The translations under genes and the position numbers were made by a program. A DNA stretch of 64,000 nucleotides, taken from NCBI RefSeq assembly GCF_027595985.1, contig NC_073307.1, positions 52,333,088 through 52,397,087 of the forward strand, in the 5' to 3' direction. The notes under the pieces are model-generated. The model worked only from the letters and a program-made list of their open reading frames with translations. It was not told the DNA's origin and searched no databases. The stretch's first letter is position 1. Each line of letters starts with the position of its first letter. Shown here piece after piece: positions 30,651 to 41,527 of this stretch. The DNA comes from Sorex araneus (lineage: Eukaryota; Chordata; Mammalia; Eulipotyphla; Soricidae).

Positions 30651-32261
30651 CTCCCTGGCTGTTCAGGAGCCCCTTAATCTGCGCATTTGATCAGTGGGGA
30701 TCAAAGGCAGCCCTAGAGGTCTGGGGTGAGGGTGGGGGTGGGGGCGGGAAGGCAGTGAGACACCAGCCAGCAGCTCCATAGCACACAGGACCAGCCGGAG
30801 GAAGGACAACCCAACATCCCCCATAATGTGGTCCTAAGGGACCAGCCTTGTGGGTGGGCAGGGGGCCCACAACGCTGAGGGATGCTTGGAACTTGTTTTT
30901 TCTCTGATCGGGTTGAATTTTGTTAGCAAAGTCACATTGTCTTGGCCCCTGGCTGGCAGGTGCTGAATGAAACTGGGGTTGGTTGTTGAGGGGGAGGAGT
31001 GTGTCTGGGGTGGGGGGGCACTAAGAGCAATCTCTCCAGATACTGAAGGGACAGAGGGGATCCCCACCCCCGCCCCCCACTCTCAAGGGCTCCCAGAGGG
31101 ACGCTGGCTGACCTGGTCTGGGGTCTCTCTGGGACTGTCCTATCTGTCAGCGAAATGGGACTGGTGCCCAAATGCAAGATCACTGCTCACATACGGCTGC
31201 CCAGGGCTTTCTGAGAACATTCCCCACCAAGCGCCCCCCCCCCACACAAGCCCCATCCTTCCTCATCTGCATCAGGCTTATAAGCTTTAGCAACAAACTG
31301 TATTCCAGAATTAAAACACATCTCTGTCTAATCATCCTGTAAGGATGCATCACTGCAATTAAACATGGACCAGTGGAGACCACCCCCCAATCAAAGGAAT
31401 TTGGGGGGAAAAGGGGCTCCCCATCCTCTCCAAGAAAGATTTTTCCCTCAATTCCTCTAATCAGGCAGCCCAGTGCTCAGGATTGGCTGGGAGAGACCTG
31501 GATTCTCTTAGAATTTGCACAAGCAGGAACAAAATTCTTGTCCTCGGGAAGGCGCGCTCCGTCCGTCCGGTGGGGCTGCCCCGCCTGGCCCGATCATCCC
31601 GAGATCTCTTTTGTCTGCTGTGGCCCCGGCCCTCCCCAGTCTATTGGAAGGTATTTGTCAACAATTATATGTCTATTAAGGAGTAGTCAATCAGTGAGGC
31701 CCAAACAGCCAGGCCTCCAGGGTCCAGCTATTGATAAGAAACTGTCGATATTCCTCTCTGCAGATAGGCAGTGCCCGGTCAGCTGGAGCCCGGAGGCGGT
31801 GCTGCTGCGTTCTCTGGCTCCTCCACTCGCTAAACTGAACGGGTGAGAGTGAATAAAAGCCTTAAAAAATGCAGAACAACAAAGGGTGTGTATTCAGATG
31901 TCATTTACCCAGAGCTGGAGGAGGGTGGGCTAAATATCACTGAGAATATTCCACGAGGTGCCTGTGATTGCTTGTGAACATGGCCAGACCAGAAGAAAAT
32001 TAACGTGGGATGCTAGAATGAGGCTGTCGGTGGTGGCTTGTAGGAGTATCCACCAAGTTTAAGATTTTTCTGCCTCCTTTTTAGGACAAAGGGGACCCAT
32101 ATGTCTTGGTCTTTTTCACTAAACCAAACTGGATTTTGTCGTACTGATCAGAAAGTTTGGTGGGTCTTGAAAGAGGAATGTTTATTGCATGTGAATGTTT
32201 TTAAGTGAAGCCCCTCTACAATCCCCCCCAAATAAAACTACCACATGAGGGTGAGGAAGGG
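30649..32261. other. Transposon-free sequence, candidate regulatory
   Basis: Contains TCF/LEF-like atcaaagg (near 30698 and 31391), a CpG cluster ggcgcgctccgtccgtccgg (31551-31570), a GATA-like ctattgataagaaactg (about 31731) and a SOX-like gaacaacaaagg (about 31873). Motif matches alone are weak evidence. Confidence 0.4.
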
Positions 32262-32520
32262 AAAAAGAAAGGAAAGAAAGAGAAAGAAAGAAGGGAGGGA
32301 AGGGAGGAAGGGAGGGAGGGATAGAGAGAGGGAAGGAAGGAAGGAAGGAAGGAAGGAAGGAAGGAAGGAAGGAAGGAAGGAAGGAAGGAAGGAAGGAAGG
32401 AAGGAAGGAAGGAAGGAAGGAAGGAAGGAAGGGAGGGAGGGAGGGAGAAAGAATGGGAAAGAAGAGAAAGAGAAGAAAGAAAAAGAAACAAAGAGAAAGA
32501 AAAAGAGAGAAAGAAAGAGG
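32262..32520. repeat. (GGAA)n microsatellite with purine flanks
   Basis: About 24 perfect ggaa units (32334-32430), with aaagaaag and gggaggga variants either side. Confidence 0.95.
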
Positions 32521-34781
32521 GGGGGACCCTGCCCCCAGCAAGACAACCAGCAGCCTTCCTGCACCATACAGAAGATGCACGAATCGTCTCCCATTAAAGG
32601 CCTGTGGAGGGCCCTGCCACAAAGCCACATTCAAAGAAAGCCTCGTAACACTTCGTCTCTGCGCTACATCCAGGTGCATTTTTGGTGGGCAACATTTACA
32701 GAAGCAAACACGCTTTCCTCTTTACAGCAAAAAATAAATAAAAATCTCATGGTCACCGGTGATGGGGCTCAGGGTGCAGGGAACCAGCTGGTGTCCAAAC
32801 AAAACCCACACACACACTCTCCCGTTTCCACCCAAACCCCCTTAAATCATGCCCAGATTTGAGGAGATAACGTAGAAAGGTCAGAAAGAAATTCCATTTG
32901 TAATGGGGGGGCGGGGGGTGGCCATGAAGGGACCCACAGAAAGGGGCGCACAAATGCTGCAAACAAAGGGACACGCACGTAGTTTCTGCACACTCTGTGT
33001 CATTTCTTTCCGAGACACCAAGCACAGGACCGAAGTCCGTTTTCAAAGAGTGTTTCCTGCAAAGCCACGAACCCAGGAATCCCCCCTGCCCCTCTCTGCC
33101 CTTTCGGACCCCAGCACTGGCAGCCTTGGCTTGACGGGTGCCGGGATGCCCTGATGCGACACGCAGCTCATGTCTCCCACAGAGATGCAAAGGCCGGCTG
33201 TGCTTCCTTCTCCGCTCCGGGAAATTCGAGAGGGCCTGAACAAAACGCTCAGGGAAATGGGGGCAGGTCAGGACACCCGGGGGAAAAGGTTCCAGAGTGG
33301 CCGCTTCCCAGAAGAGTCCAGCATCCGGCATCGTCACCTTTGCGCCACGCAGCTGAGGGCTCCTGAAAGGCCCGTTATGTGTATTCACAAAATAAATAAC
33401 GCCCTGCAAGTTTACGATGGTCATCATGAATAACATGCATTAGAGCCAGCCGTTAAATAAATATACGTCCCCGAGCAAAATTCGCCAGGCCAGATGCCCC
33501 TTCCCCTCTTCTCTACACCACATCCAAAGCCTTGTCTTTGTGGCATAGTAATTTAAAAAAAAAAATTCTTTTTAATTTTTTCCCCATGACTTCATTCTGT
33601 TGAAGTAGCAGCAACAAGAAGAAGCATTGTTGAAAACAATTCACCAACGTTCTGAGGCTCGGGTTTTAAGTCAGATGTTTGAGGACAAAAATTAGGTCTC
33701 ATTACACACAAATTTTTGCTGGACTCAAAGGTAAGCTGGGATCTGAAGTATTCCCATGCATCAATAATTAACTCACTCCCACAGGAAAAGACAAATAAAT
33801 AAACCCGATCTGCCTTGATCGGGTTTGGGGGAACCAGTTTGGTGTGAAAAACTTTAACTGTGATTTCATTTGCTCCCACCCCCCCCCACTCCACACACCT
33901 CTAAAAATTTGAACAGGATATGATTTACACATATAAGTTCTGGCACATATAAACTAAAAAGTATATAACAAGAGACTTGCTCAAAAGTCCAGAAATCTAT
34001 GTTCAACAGAACCAATGTCTTTGTAGGACTTTATGCCTGAGAGATATCTGTTTTTTTTATTACATATTTTCTACTCACATGTGACTCCTAATTCTCCTCA
34101 AGACATACGCATTTTTTAAAAAATCAGAAAATGTATTATCTTAAAGCAAACTTTAATTCCAATTAGTAAAGACTAATATAGTTCAAAGACAAGTGCTTCA
34201 GAGAAAGATCTTGAATTTTACTGAGATTTTTTTTAAAAATACCTGTAAAAATATTATGACCTGCTTTCTAAATACACCTAAGGAACTTTGACTTCATAGA
34301 AAAAAGAACAGCATGGATGAGAATTATTTGCCAAATTGAAGGAAGGCATTTACTTCTGTTTTTTTTTTCTTTATAAAGGTTTTAGTGTGTGTTGGGGGAG
34401 GCGGAGTTGCATAGGTGACCATTAATGACAGTGCCTTCTGTGGCCAAGATGAAATACTTGGACAATTCCAGGTGTCAGTGCGAGTCCTTTCTCTTTCACA
34501 GAGCCTTTTGTGAAAGCATCCTGCCTCAACTTTGCAGCTCTTGCTTTCATGCATCTTTGCCAAATTTTGAGCAGCAGGGGAGCAGATGTGTTGCTAGCCC
34601 GGATGACTGGGAAAGTGGAGGGAGATGGCAAAGGTGAGCAGTGCTGAGAGGCTAGAAGCTTCTTCGGGCCTCAGCTCCTCCAGCTGAAAGAACCTTTCCT
34701 CTGGGTTCCCCTCAACTCAGATGTTTACAAACAAGCCGGGAGCTCAAGCGGGAATTCATAGATAGGAGGTGGTTGGTATTC
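32521..34781. other. Transposon-free sequence, candidate regulatory
   Basis: 2.3 kb with no SINE or L1. 33370-33480 (acaaaataaataacgccc, catgaataacatgcattag) and 33640-33850 look like enhancer cores. A 227-codon minus-strand open frame (32753-33436) has no recognisable domain and is not called as a gene. Confidence 0.4.
33801..33826. repeat. 10-bp perfect hairpin
   Basis: aaacccgatc (33801-33810), loop tgcctt, gatcgggttt (33817-33826). It contains a CpG in each arm, within AT-rich sequence. Confidence 0.9.
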
Positions 34782-34801
34782 TTTTCTTTCTTCCTTTCTT
34801 C

Positions 34802-34846
<45 letters not shown>

Positions 34847-35405
34847 TTTCTTTCTTTCTTCCTTCCTTTCTTTCTTTCTTTCTTTCTTCCTTCCTTTCTT
34901 CCTTCCTTCCTTCCTTCCTTCCTTCCTTTCTTTCTTTCTTTCTTTCTTTCCTTTCTTCTTTCTCTCCTTCCTTCCTTCCTTCCTTCCTTTCTTTCTTTCT
35001 TTCTTCCTTCCTTTCTTTCTTCCTTCCTTCCTTCCTTTCTTTCTTTCTTTCTTTCCTTTCTTCTTTCTCTCCTTTCTTTCTTTCTTTCTTTCCCTCTTTC
35101 TTTCTTTCCCTTTCTTTCCCTCTTTCTTTCTTTTCTTTCCCTCCTTTCTTTCCCTCCTTCTTTCTTTCCCTCTTTCTTTCTTTCCCTTTCTTTCCCTCTT
35201 TCTTTCTTTTCTTTCCCTCTTTTCTTTCCCTCCTTCTTTCTTTCCCTCTTTCTTTCCCTCCTTCCTTTCTTTCCTTTTTCCCTTTCTCCCTCTTTTCCTT
35301 TTTTCTCTTGTTTGTTTTCTTTCTTTCTTTCTTTCCTTTCTTTCTTCCCTTTTTTCTCCTTTCTTCCTTTTCTTTTTCTCTCTCTCCTTTTCTTTCTTTT
35401 TAACT
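34782..35405. repeat. (CTTT)n/(CTTC)n pyrimidine tract
   Basis: More than 600 bp almost free of A and G on this strand. A block of about 130 bp ending ctttcttctttctctcc occurs twice (around 34850-34970 and 34990-35070), and a ccctctttctttctttccctt unit repeats at 35090-35260. The long open frames inside it are spurious. Confidence 0.96.
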
Positions 35406-36069
35406 TTTTTTGTTAGTTTTGTTTTGCTTTGCTTTTGTCTCTCCAGCCTGTGTCTAGGCTCAGTGGCCCTTCAGAATCTCCGGCGGGCCTCAGGTGCAGG
35501 TCAGTTCAGACCCTGTGAGCTGGTTCTCACTGTTTGGAGTGGAGGAGAAGGAAGGGAACTTGCATATGCCTCTGTGTCTCGGGCAGGGAACAACCTCCAG
35601 GGGATCCTTCCTCCTCCAGAGCCAGCCGCAGGGCCTCAGAAACTGGGGCTATAAATACTTCGCTTTGCCAGGCTCTGCCCAGTTAGATGCAGATGAACCT
35701 CACAGGAAGAATCTGGGGTCCCTGCTGGAGTTTGTTTGTTTGTTTGGAGGCCAGGGACACAAAACAAAATAAAATAGAGAACCGCTGAAAGGGTATTATT
35801 CTTCACATTCCAAATTAAGGGTTATTTCTAAAATATATTTCTCAAAGCTGAAGATACCACCCCCAAACCCTTCTCTTGATTGTAAAGGGTTACATAGGGG
35901 AGGAAATTTCTTAGAGATGAAACTCTCCAGAACTGAACATTTTGTATACATAGTATAAATATATAAATGTATATATAGTATGTTCATACGTATATATATA
36001 CATATATATACTTAGAAAACAGCTTCAATTCAATACATGCATAGAGAATTTACCTTTATTTTAAACATA
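35406..36069. other. Unique sequence with (TA)n end
   Basis: No gene recognised. An AT-rich tatatata-type run lies at 35945-36012. Confidence 0.35.
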
Positions 36070-36081
36070 GACACATCCACA

Positions 36082-36330
36082 CACGGATGGCGTGATAGCA
36101 CAGCGGGTAGGGTGTTTGCCTTGCACACGGCTGACCCGAGTTCGATTCCTCCACCCCTCTCAGTGAGCCTGGCAAGTTACCGAGAGCATCTCGCCCGCAC
36201 AGCAGAGCCTGGAAAGCTACCCATGGCATATTCGATATGCCAAAAACAGTAACAAGTCTTACAATGGAGACGTTACTGATGCCCCCTCGAGCAAATCGAT
36301 GAATAATGGGATGACAATGACAGTGACAGT
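36082..36330 (+). mobile_element. SINE-B, full length with 12-bp TSD
   Basis: gatggcgtgatagcacagcg head, gagttcgattcc B box, tail gacaatgacagtgacagt. TSD gacacatccaca at 36070-36081 and 36331-36342. Confidence 0.94.
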
Positions 36331-36363
36331 GACACATCCACATATAAAATAGACTAATATAAG

Positions 36364-36539
36364 GAGAGATAGTCCAGTTTGGAGGGCTTTTTCCTTATGC
36401 ATGGCTGACCCAGGATTGATCTCCTCCATCCCATATGGTCCCCCAAGCATCGCTAGGAGTATTTCCTGAGTGCAGAGTCAGGAGTAACATCTGAGCATTT
36501 CCAAGTGTGGCAGAAAAGCAAATAACAAGCAAACAAAAA
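36364..36539 (+). mobile_element. SINE-A with TSD
   Basis: gagagatagtccagtttgg head, catcccatatggtcccccaa body, tail gcaaataacaagcaaac. TSD agactaRtataag at 36351-36363 and 36540-36552 (one mismatch). Confidence 0.88.
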
Positions 36540-36552
36540 AGACTAGTATAAG

Positions 36553-36687
36553 AAAATAAGACTTTTTAATCCATTACTTTGTAAAAGGAATTTGCTATTC
36601 AATGTAGCAATGGATTCTTGGTTTGATACAAAATTAGTAGATTAAGAAATTTAGGAAATTATTTAAAACAAATTAGACTTTTTATCC

Positions 36688-36727
<40 letters not shown>

Positions 36728-37175
36728 CTACACCACGGGATTTTTATGGTGGTGTTGTTAGCATGAAGTAAAAGTATCGGCTAATTATTCTTGCCCATTT
36801 CATTTAAAAGTACTATTTCCTGTTTTATAAATCTGTTATTTTTTCTCTGAACAATGGATTAGGACACACCTTCAAATAATAATTCAGGAGAGAGAAAGCG
36901 GCTACTTGGAGAACCTTTGAGGGTGAAATTCCAGATGCTACTAGCAAAATCCACGGTACCCTACCGCCATCTACTGGCCGCTGTTCAAATGTGGCTGGTC
37001 AAAGGTACAGAACTAGAGAACTGAAGAAGCTGAGCACTCATTCCCTTGCAGGTTATTCACAATGTTTGAAAAGAAATTGCTCTTACCTATAACTGCCCTC
37101 TGCGCGGCCAGACTTTGCTTTCCTTTAAGAAAATCTCATCTGTCCTTCATTCTTCACCTTCACCCTTCAGAACTC

Positions 37176-37178
<3 letters not shown>
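36553..37178. other. Unique sequence with (CA)n
   Basis: AT-rich, with a CA repeat at 36690-36721. 36950-36990 (ctaccgccatctactggccg) contains a strong CTCF-like word, ccatctactggc. Confidence 0.4.
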
Positions 37179-37260
<82 letters not shown>

Positions 37261-37275
37261 GCTCACTCTCTCCCC

Positions 37276-37320
<45 letters not shown>
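37179..37320. repeat. (CT)n followed by (CA)n
   Basis: About 80 bp of CT, a short gctcactctctccccaa linker, then about 44 bp of CA. Confidence 0.95.
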
Positions 37321-37323
<3 letters not shown>

Positions 37324-37350
37324 TCCCAAGCTTAACAATCTAGCTTCTCT

Positions 37351-37515
37351 TGGGGCCAAAGAGGTAGACCAGTGGAGAGGGCTTTGCACATGGCCAGGCT
37401 GAGTTCCACCCCCAGCACCCCCTGTGGTCCCTCAAGCACCGCCAGGAGTAATTCCTGAGTGCAAAGCCAGGAGTAACCCCTAAGCATCTCCGGATGTGGC
37501 CCTCAAACCAGAAAT
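37351..37515 (+). mobile_element. SINE-A
   Basis: ggggccaaagaggtagacc head, B-box-like gagttccacccc, taattcctgagtgcaaagcc body, tail cctcaaaccagaaatag. Confidence 0.83.
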
Positions 37516-38344
37516 AGACAAATAGGTTAAATTAAATGCGCTCTTCTTAAATGCTTGCGAAATCTCTACCAGTCAGACATCATCCTCTCCCTGAACACAT
37601 TCCCCTTAACTTAATTCTTCTTTTTTAAATATTAGGTAGGTGTGAAAAAAATAACAAAAACAGGGAGAATCAATTCATTATTTATCACCTCCTTTGATCT
37701 GTACAATATACCATTATTAATTTCACCAAAGGACACAAAAGATTTTGGCAGCCGCCAACGCCTCAGAAGGACACGGCCTCAAAAGATCTCCTAACAGTTT
37801 GTTTCTGTTGCTTGCTACGAAGCTATATTCACTCACAGACCTACCGATGAAGTTGTGTGTGTCTTTGTTGTCACCGAGAACCTATTCTCACATTCAGTAG
37901 AATTTCATATATTCCTGAAATAAATGGTGCTTTATCTGCCCAATCTTCCCAGGTGGACCAGTCTGGTCTGAGAACTCTGGGCCTTCTCAGAATGAGGTGG
38001 GCAGGCTCCCCTTGGTGCCTGAAGGGCACAGCCACGCCACAGAAATGCCCCAACTCTGCAACCAAACCTCCTAAGCTGCCACCAGATGGTTGCAGCCCCT
38101 TCCACACTCTCAGCCTGGAGGGATAACAGAAAATCTGGAGGGAAAGTTGCATCGAAGCCCCACCAAATTTAATGAGAAAAAAAAAATACCACAGAAGCCT
38201 CAACCAGCACCAACCAGCCCAATAAAGGCTCAGACGGTAAATGCTCAGGTCACAAACGGACTTCTCTGGATCTAAGTTTGCATAATTTCATTTGCCTTTG
38301 TGATATGATGGCAAAATGAAATACATTTCTTTGTGCCTACAAGG
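37516..38344. other. Unique sequence
   Basis: No gene recognised; 37590-37740 is AT-rich. Confidence 0.3.
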
Positions 38345-38508
38345 GGGCAGCCTGGGGGTAGTGGGTAGAAAACTCAGGATATTGAGGATATTAGTGGAAG
38401 GGAGGTCACACTGCTAGTGGGACTGACTGGTTTTGGAATATTTAATGCCTGAAACAACTATATGAGGAACAAACTGGTAAATCACGGTACTATAATAAAT
38501 TTTTTTTA
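38345..38508 (+). mobile_element. L1 3'-terminal fragment
   Basis: gtagaaaactcaggatattg, tgcctgaaacaactatatg and ggtaaatcacggtactataa. Same 3'UTR subtype as 18953-19105 and 26505-26660. Confidence 0.75.
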
Positions 38509-38527
38509 CTGGCTACCTTTATTTATT

Positions 38528-38778
38528 GGACTGGAACGATAGCACAGCAGGTAGGGCGTTTGCCTTGCACATGGCCGACCCGGGTTCGATTCCTCCGTCC
38601 CTCTCGGAGAGCCAGGCAAGCTACCGAGAGTATCCCGCCCTCATGGCAGAGCCTGGCAAGCTCCCTGTGGCATATTCGATATGCCAAAAACAGTAACAAG
38701 TCTCACAATGGAGATGTTACTGGTGCCCACTTGAGCAAATCGATGAGCAATGGGATGACAGTGACAGTGATACAGTGA
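38528..38778 (+). mobile_element. SINE-B, near-consensus, with 14-bp TSD
   Basis: ggactggaacgatagcacag head, gacccgggttcgattcctcc B box, tail gatgacagtgacagtgatacagtga. TSD tacctttatttatt at 38514-38527 and 38779-38792. It shows that SINE-B inserts without any A tail. Confidence 0.95.
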
Positions 38779-38792
38779 TACCTTTATTTATT

Positions 38793-38967
38793 ATTTTTGT
38801 TTTCTTGGGTCACACATGATGATGCACAGGGGTTTCTCCAGACTTTGCACTCAGGAATTACTCCTGGCTGTGCTGGAGGACCAAACAGGAAGCCAGATAT
38901 CAAATCCAGATGAGTTGCGTGCAAGGCAAATGCCCTACCCACTGTACTATTATGCCTGCCTGCCCCC
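38793..38967 (-). mobile_element. SINE-A, reverse
   Basis: tttttgttttcttgggtcac, ggaattactcctggctgtgc, head end ccactgtactattatgcctg. It abuts the right TSD of the SINE-B. Confidence 0.84.
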
Positions 38968-39043
38968 TCCAAAAAAATTTTTTAATGGTGCATCATTCAA
39001 CCCTGCTAAAGCATTTTATATACTAATTCATTTTATGATCAAT

Positions 39044-39212
39044 TTTTTTGTTTTGGGGGCCATACCTGGTGATGTTCAGGACTTACTCCTGGCTCTGTGC
39101 TCAGGGATCACTCCTGACAGTGCTTGGGGGACCATACAGGGTGCCAGGGATCGAACTCCAATCATCTGTGTGTAAGGCAAATGTTCTCCCTGCTTTACTA
39201 TCCCTCTGGTCC
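39044..39212 (-). mobile_element. SINE-A, reverse
   Basis: ttgttttgggggccatacc, tgctcagggatcactcctg, B box gggatcgaactcc, ctttactatccctctggtcc. Confidence 0.87.
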
Positions 39213-39508
39213 TCTAGGGTCCATCTTTCAATCTTTCAGGAACTGCAGAATCATCATTGAGCAGAGCTATTGCTTGACACTATTGCACGCCATCAGAGTG
39301 CCCCCAAACCCATTCTTCCCTATAATCTTGACAACTGGCATCCACTTGGCTCAGGAACCTTATGGGAAAGTTCTGGGGGTGTGCACTCTGCCTCGAGAGT
39401 CACAAAGTTGCCTGCAATAACAGCTACCCAGAGAATCATCTGAGATAAATCCAATCAGTGCAGGTGCCAGACTGCAAGTATCATTATGCCGATACCTACA
39501 GGGATGCT
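39213..39508. other. Unique sequence
   Basis: Nothing recognised. Confidence 0.3.
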
Positions 39509-39520
39509 AAAGACACTTCA

Positions 39521-39693
39521 CTGGGGCCAGAGCACTAGGACAGTGGGGAGGCCACTGGCCTTGCTTGGGGCTGATCCAGATTCGATCCCCGACCTCCCAG
39601 ATAGTCCCCCAAGAACTTCCAGGAGTGATCCAAGTGCAGAGCCTGTAGTGACCCCTGAGCATCACCGGGTGTGACCCCAAAAGCAAATAAATA
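39521..39693 (+). mobile_element. SINE-A with tail-born microsatellite
   Basis: ctggggccagagcactagg to gggtgtgaccccaaaagcaaataaataag. The tail continues into the GATA array, and the flanks match: aaagacacttca (39509-39520) and aaaggtacttca (39781-39792). Confidence 0.88.
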
Positions 39694-39704
39694 AGTAGAT
39701 AGAG

Positions 39705-39780
<76 letters not shown>
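39694..39780. repeat. (GATA)n microsatellite
   Basis: About 19 gata units between the SINE tail and its right TSD, so the array arose from the tail. Confidence 0.95.
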
Positions 39781-39782
<2 letters not shown>

Positions 39783-39792
39783 AGGTACTTCA

Positions 39793-40330
39793 TCAGTCTT
39801 AATTCTTAACTCGGAGCTAGCTTGGCTCCCTTTTGCTTCTTCCCAACCCCTCACCCACACCTGGCAGGGCTTTCAGGAGGAAAATTCATCTTCCAGGGGA
39901 GTTTCCGCACTTTTAGGGTGACCGAGGATTTGCCTCTAGAACGCTCCCCCGCTTCCCCAGGCATCCCACCTTAACAGCCTATTCTCTCCCACATGACTGG
40001 CCTTCTTCCTAATTAAAAAAAAAGAAATCCATCAGGCATAATCAGAGGGAATAAGTAAAGCAGAAACAAAGGGAGGAGACTCGGGACTCCTTTGCTCCTA
40101 GCTCCTGGCTGGGCCCAGGACACTCAGGCTCCTCAGCCTTGTCAGTGTCGGGTCACTCTGAAACAGGCCCACCTGGGCACAGCTCAGCAGCCACTGTCTG
40201 CTCTCCGGAATGACCCAGAAGGGATATATTTAGTCCAGGGTTATTGCATTTTTCATAAATACCTTTCTGAGCTGGGGTGGGCCTAATCCCCCACTTTTCT
40301 TTTCTCTTTTTCTCTTTTTCTTCTATTTTC
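39793..40330. other. Unique sequence
   Basis: No gene recognised; pyrimidine-rich at its end (40298-40335). Confidence 0.3.
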
Positions 40331-40507
40331 TTTTTGTTTTATTTTGTTTGGGGGCCACAACCAGCAATGCTCAGGGCTAACTCCTGGCTCTGCGCTCCGG
40401 GCTCACTCCTGGTGATGTTCTGGGCACCCTCTGGGATGCCAGGGGTCGAGCCAGGTAGGTTGCACGCAAGGCAAATGCCCTGTCCAGGTGGACTATTGCT
40501 CTGGCCC
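40331..40507 (-). mobile_element. SINE-A, reverse
   Basis: tttgggggccacaaccagc, ctctgcgctccgggctcac, then aggggtcgagccaggtagg and ggactattgctctggcccc. Confidence 0.87.
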
Positions 40508-40682
40508 CTAATTCCCCACTTTTAACTCCTGATAACTGGATAAAATAGACTTCCTGTCATCCAAGGCATCTCCAAAGATGGGGTATATGTGTCCCCCACT
40601 GCACCCAACCAATAAAGGCAACATAGAAAACACCCATGTTGCAATATTCAAAACAATTATTTTTTTTAGAAACCTACCAACA
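40508..40682. other. Unique spacer
   Basis: Nothing recognised. Confidence 0.3.
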
Positions 40683-40895
40683 TGGGATCTGGAGAGACAA
40701 TCCAGGGGTTAAAGCACAGGCCATGCAGCCACTGAGGCTGCTTGGAGACCAGTACCCCAGAGTCCCCGGAGCGTCATCTGGAACGGCCCTGGGGGAGCCC
40801 AGCAACGTAGGGACGGGGCAGCCCCACACCCACAGACCTCGCAGGGCACCTCCATCCAGGCTAGTTGAGAATCACAAAGACCCCTGAGACCTGGG
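40683..40895 (+). mobile_element. SINE-C, forward
   Basis: gatctggagagacaatcca then ggttaaagcacaggccatgc gives a head like the reverse of 24700-24751. The GC-rich body differs from A and B. Confidence 0.58.
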
Positions 40896-41084
40896 GAGGA
40901 TCCCCACCCTGCAAGTCCATTGGTGGATGAGACATGACAAATGACCCCAGGAAATAAAGATCCATCGTCCTCTGGTCACAGTCCAACAAACAAACCCCAG
41001 CAAACTTTCAACTTCTTTCCCACAGTGTCAGCTCCTGGAATACCAGTTTTTTAAAAAAATGACTAAGGAACTAAGAATTTACCA

Positions 41085-41340
41085 AGTTACTCACAGTACA
41101 ATGTTAGACCCGCCATGTCCCAGCATCGTCCCATTGGCCATGTCAACTTTCCTGCACCAGTGTCCCCAGCTTCCCTCCCATCCCCCAAGTCTGCCACCTT
41201 GACAGGCACTTTGTTTTCTTTGGTTGTTGTGGTTTGGATCTCCCACGTCCAGTGTTGTCGTCTCTGAGATTTGGGGACATAGAGGTGTCACCGCTGGACA
41301 TCACTGACACCCAAGAGGATCAGACCTCTAGCCCCAAGCT
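41085..41340 (-). mobile_element. Old L1 3'UTR, antisense (tentative)
   Basis: caacttt, cctgcaccagtgtccccag and cttccctcccatccccca are the complement of the ctggggacactggtg-type 3'UTR words seen in the other L1 copies. Confidence 0.5.
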
Positions 41341-41353
41341 TCCCATCCCCCGC

Positions 41354-41527
41354 CTTTTTTTTTACCTTTTTGGGTCATACCCGGCAATGAACAGGGGTCA
41401 CTTCCTGGCTTTTCACTCAGGAACTACTCTGGCGGTGCTCAGGGGACCATATGGGATGCTGGGGATTAAACCCAGGTTGGCCGCATGAAAGGCAAATGCC
41501 CTACTCCCTGTACGGTCTCTCCAGTCC
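41354..41527 (-). mobile_element. SINE-A, reverse
   Basis: tttttgggtcatacccggc, ggcggtgctcaggggaccat, B box gggattaaacccagg, head end ctgtacggtctctccagtcc. Confidence 0.86.

Noticed and set aside
34769..35654. Open frames of 215 and 293 codons, rich in Phe, Ser, Leu and Pro
   Set aside because: They are translations of the CTTT/CTTC pyrimidine tract, where stop codons cannot arise in the sense frames.
39694..39780. CRISPR-like regular repeats (also 51662-51715 and 60421-60742)
   Set aside because: Simple tetranucleotide microsatellites with no unique spacers, in a mammalian genome.
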